Source: Rhodoferax sp. (lineage in GTDB: Bacteria > Pseudomonadota > Gammaproteobacteria > Burkholderiales > Burkholderiaceae_C). Taken from it: 6,290 nt of DNA. Made by a program: the position numbers and the translations under genes. This document shows positions 5,990-6,290 of the stretch, in pieces. The stretch's first letter is position 1; each line of letters starts with the position of its first letter. Under the pieces are notes generated by a model. That model worked only from the letters and a program-made list of their open reading frames with translations, was not told where the DNA came from and did no database searches. The DNA lies in the NCBI GenBank assembly GCA_018882485.1, contig VERU01000161.1:1-6290 (forward strand). The letters are read 5' to 3'.

Positions 5990-6290
5990 TCCAGCGCAGC
6001 TTGTACGCTCTTCTTTTTGTAGCAATGATCCCAATAGGCACAAGGGTTGTAGCCCAAAATGTCTATCGATGCGGCAACAGCTACAGCGCCCAGCCCTGCC
6101 CCGACGGAAGCCGGGTGGATGTGGCCGATCCGCGAACCCCGGCCCAGCGGCAACAGGCGCAGGACGCCACCGAGCGCGATGCGCGGGATGCCGAACGCCT
6201 GAAGCAGCAGCGCCTGAAGCAGGATCAGGCCCGGCAGGGCGCTGCCCGCAAGACGCCCCAGGCGCCGGCCCACGGCGACCGGCCCGCGCA
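5986..6290 (+). CDS. Small exported DUF4124-like protein, 3' partial
   Basis: An open frame starts with the ATG at 5986, overlapping the pth stop as ATGA, and runs past the window end (101 full codons seen). GGAAA (5974-5978) is a plausible ribosome binding site. Residues 1-23 form a signal peptide ([23 protein letters not shown]) with likely cleavage at A23 or Q24. Then comes [21 protein letters not shown], with Cys29 and Cys38, which resembles the start of the DUF4124 domain found in many proteobacterial envelope proteins. From about 53 to 84 the sequence is very rich in Gln, Arg, Asp, Glu and Lys and likely helical or coiled coil. The product is probably periplasmic with a disulfide; its function is unknown. 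The signal-peptide codons (TTG, CTT, GTA, ATA, AGG) are much less GC-rich than the rest. Domain name is from memory of the motif. Confidence 0.8.
   Translation, partial: MIQRSLYALLFVAMIPIGTRVVAQNVYRCGNSYSAQPCPDGSRVDVADPRTPAQRQQAQDATERDARDAERLKQQRLKQDQARQGAARKTPQAPAHGDRPA
6196..6222 (+). repeat. Short tandem repeat in the DUF4124-like gene
   Basis: CGCCTGAAGCAG occurs at 6196-6207 and again at 6211-6222, a 15-nt period that encodes RLKQ-Q-RLKQ in the charged helix. It keeps the frame and looks like a small in-frame duplication. Confidence 0.6.

Noticed and set aside
6001..6029. Possible promoter TTGTAC / AATGAT in the DUF4124-like gene
   Set aside because: Matches are weak (3 of 6 and 4 of 6) and the AT-richness is explained by signal-peptide codons.
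3176..6043. A 955-codon minus-strand open frame across prs, rplY and pth
   Set aside because: It lies opposite three firmly identified genes, has low-complexity His/Gly/Arg/Gln composition and no recognisable domain. Long antisense frames are expected when + strand codons end in G or C.

Overview
The window is a stretch of ordinary, densely packed, very GC-rich housekeeping chromosome. The codon use, the protein variants and the gene order suggest a betaproteobacterium of the order Burkholderiales, most like Comamonadaceae. This rests on remembered similarity, for example the [18 protein letters not shown] start of Prs and the Ala/Pro/Lys tail of L25; no search was run. All real genes are on the + strand. 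The long minus-strand reading frames are GC-bias shadows.

Layout: (1) a TPR-repeat exported protein, cut at its 5' end by the window edge (to 1801); (2) lolB, outer-membrane lipoprotein receptor, overlapping it by 4 nt (1798-2382); (3) ispE, a kinase of the MEP isoprenoid pathway, 3 nt further on (2386-3225); (4) tRNA-Gln(UUG) with encoded CCA (3267-3343); (5) prs, PRPP synthetase (3446-4423); (6) a dense set of inverted repeats ending in an intrinsic terminator (4401-4470); (7) rplY/ctc, ribosomal protein L25 with a long tail (4517-5194); (8) a second strong terminator (5253-5283); (9) pth, peptidyl-tRNA hydrolase (5336-5989); (10) a small exported DUF4124-like protein, joined to pth by an ATGA overlap and cut by the window's 3' end (5986-6290).

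TPR-lolB-ispE look like one translationally coupled unit. tRNA-Gln and prs follow without a terminator, so they are probably on the same transcript, perhaps boosted by an extended -10 promoter inside ispE (2958-2966). rplY lies behind the prs terminator with no visible promoter. pth has a -10 element placed so that transcription would start at or very near its ATG. The order lolB-ispE-prs-(...)-pth is also seen in E. coli, so this is an old conserved neighbourhood serving envelope assembly, isoprenoid and nucleotide precursor supply, and translation quality control.

I see no mobile element, CRISPR array, defence system, prophage or undescribed multigene system. The parts most worth a second look are regulatory: the 27-bp palindrome across the prs stop codon, the alternative hairpin that competes with the prs terminator, the promoter-like element inside ispE, the CA-rich prs leader and the possible leaderless start of pth. 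There is no gene-free stretch longer than 300 bases.
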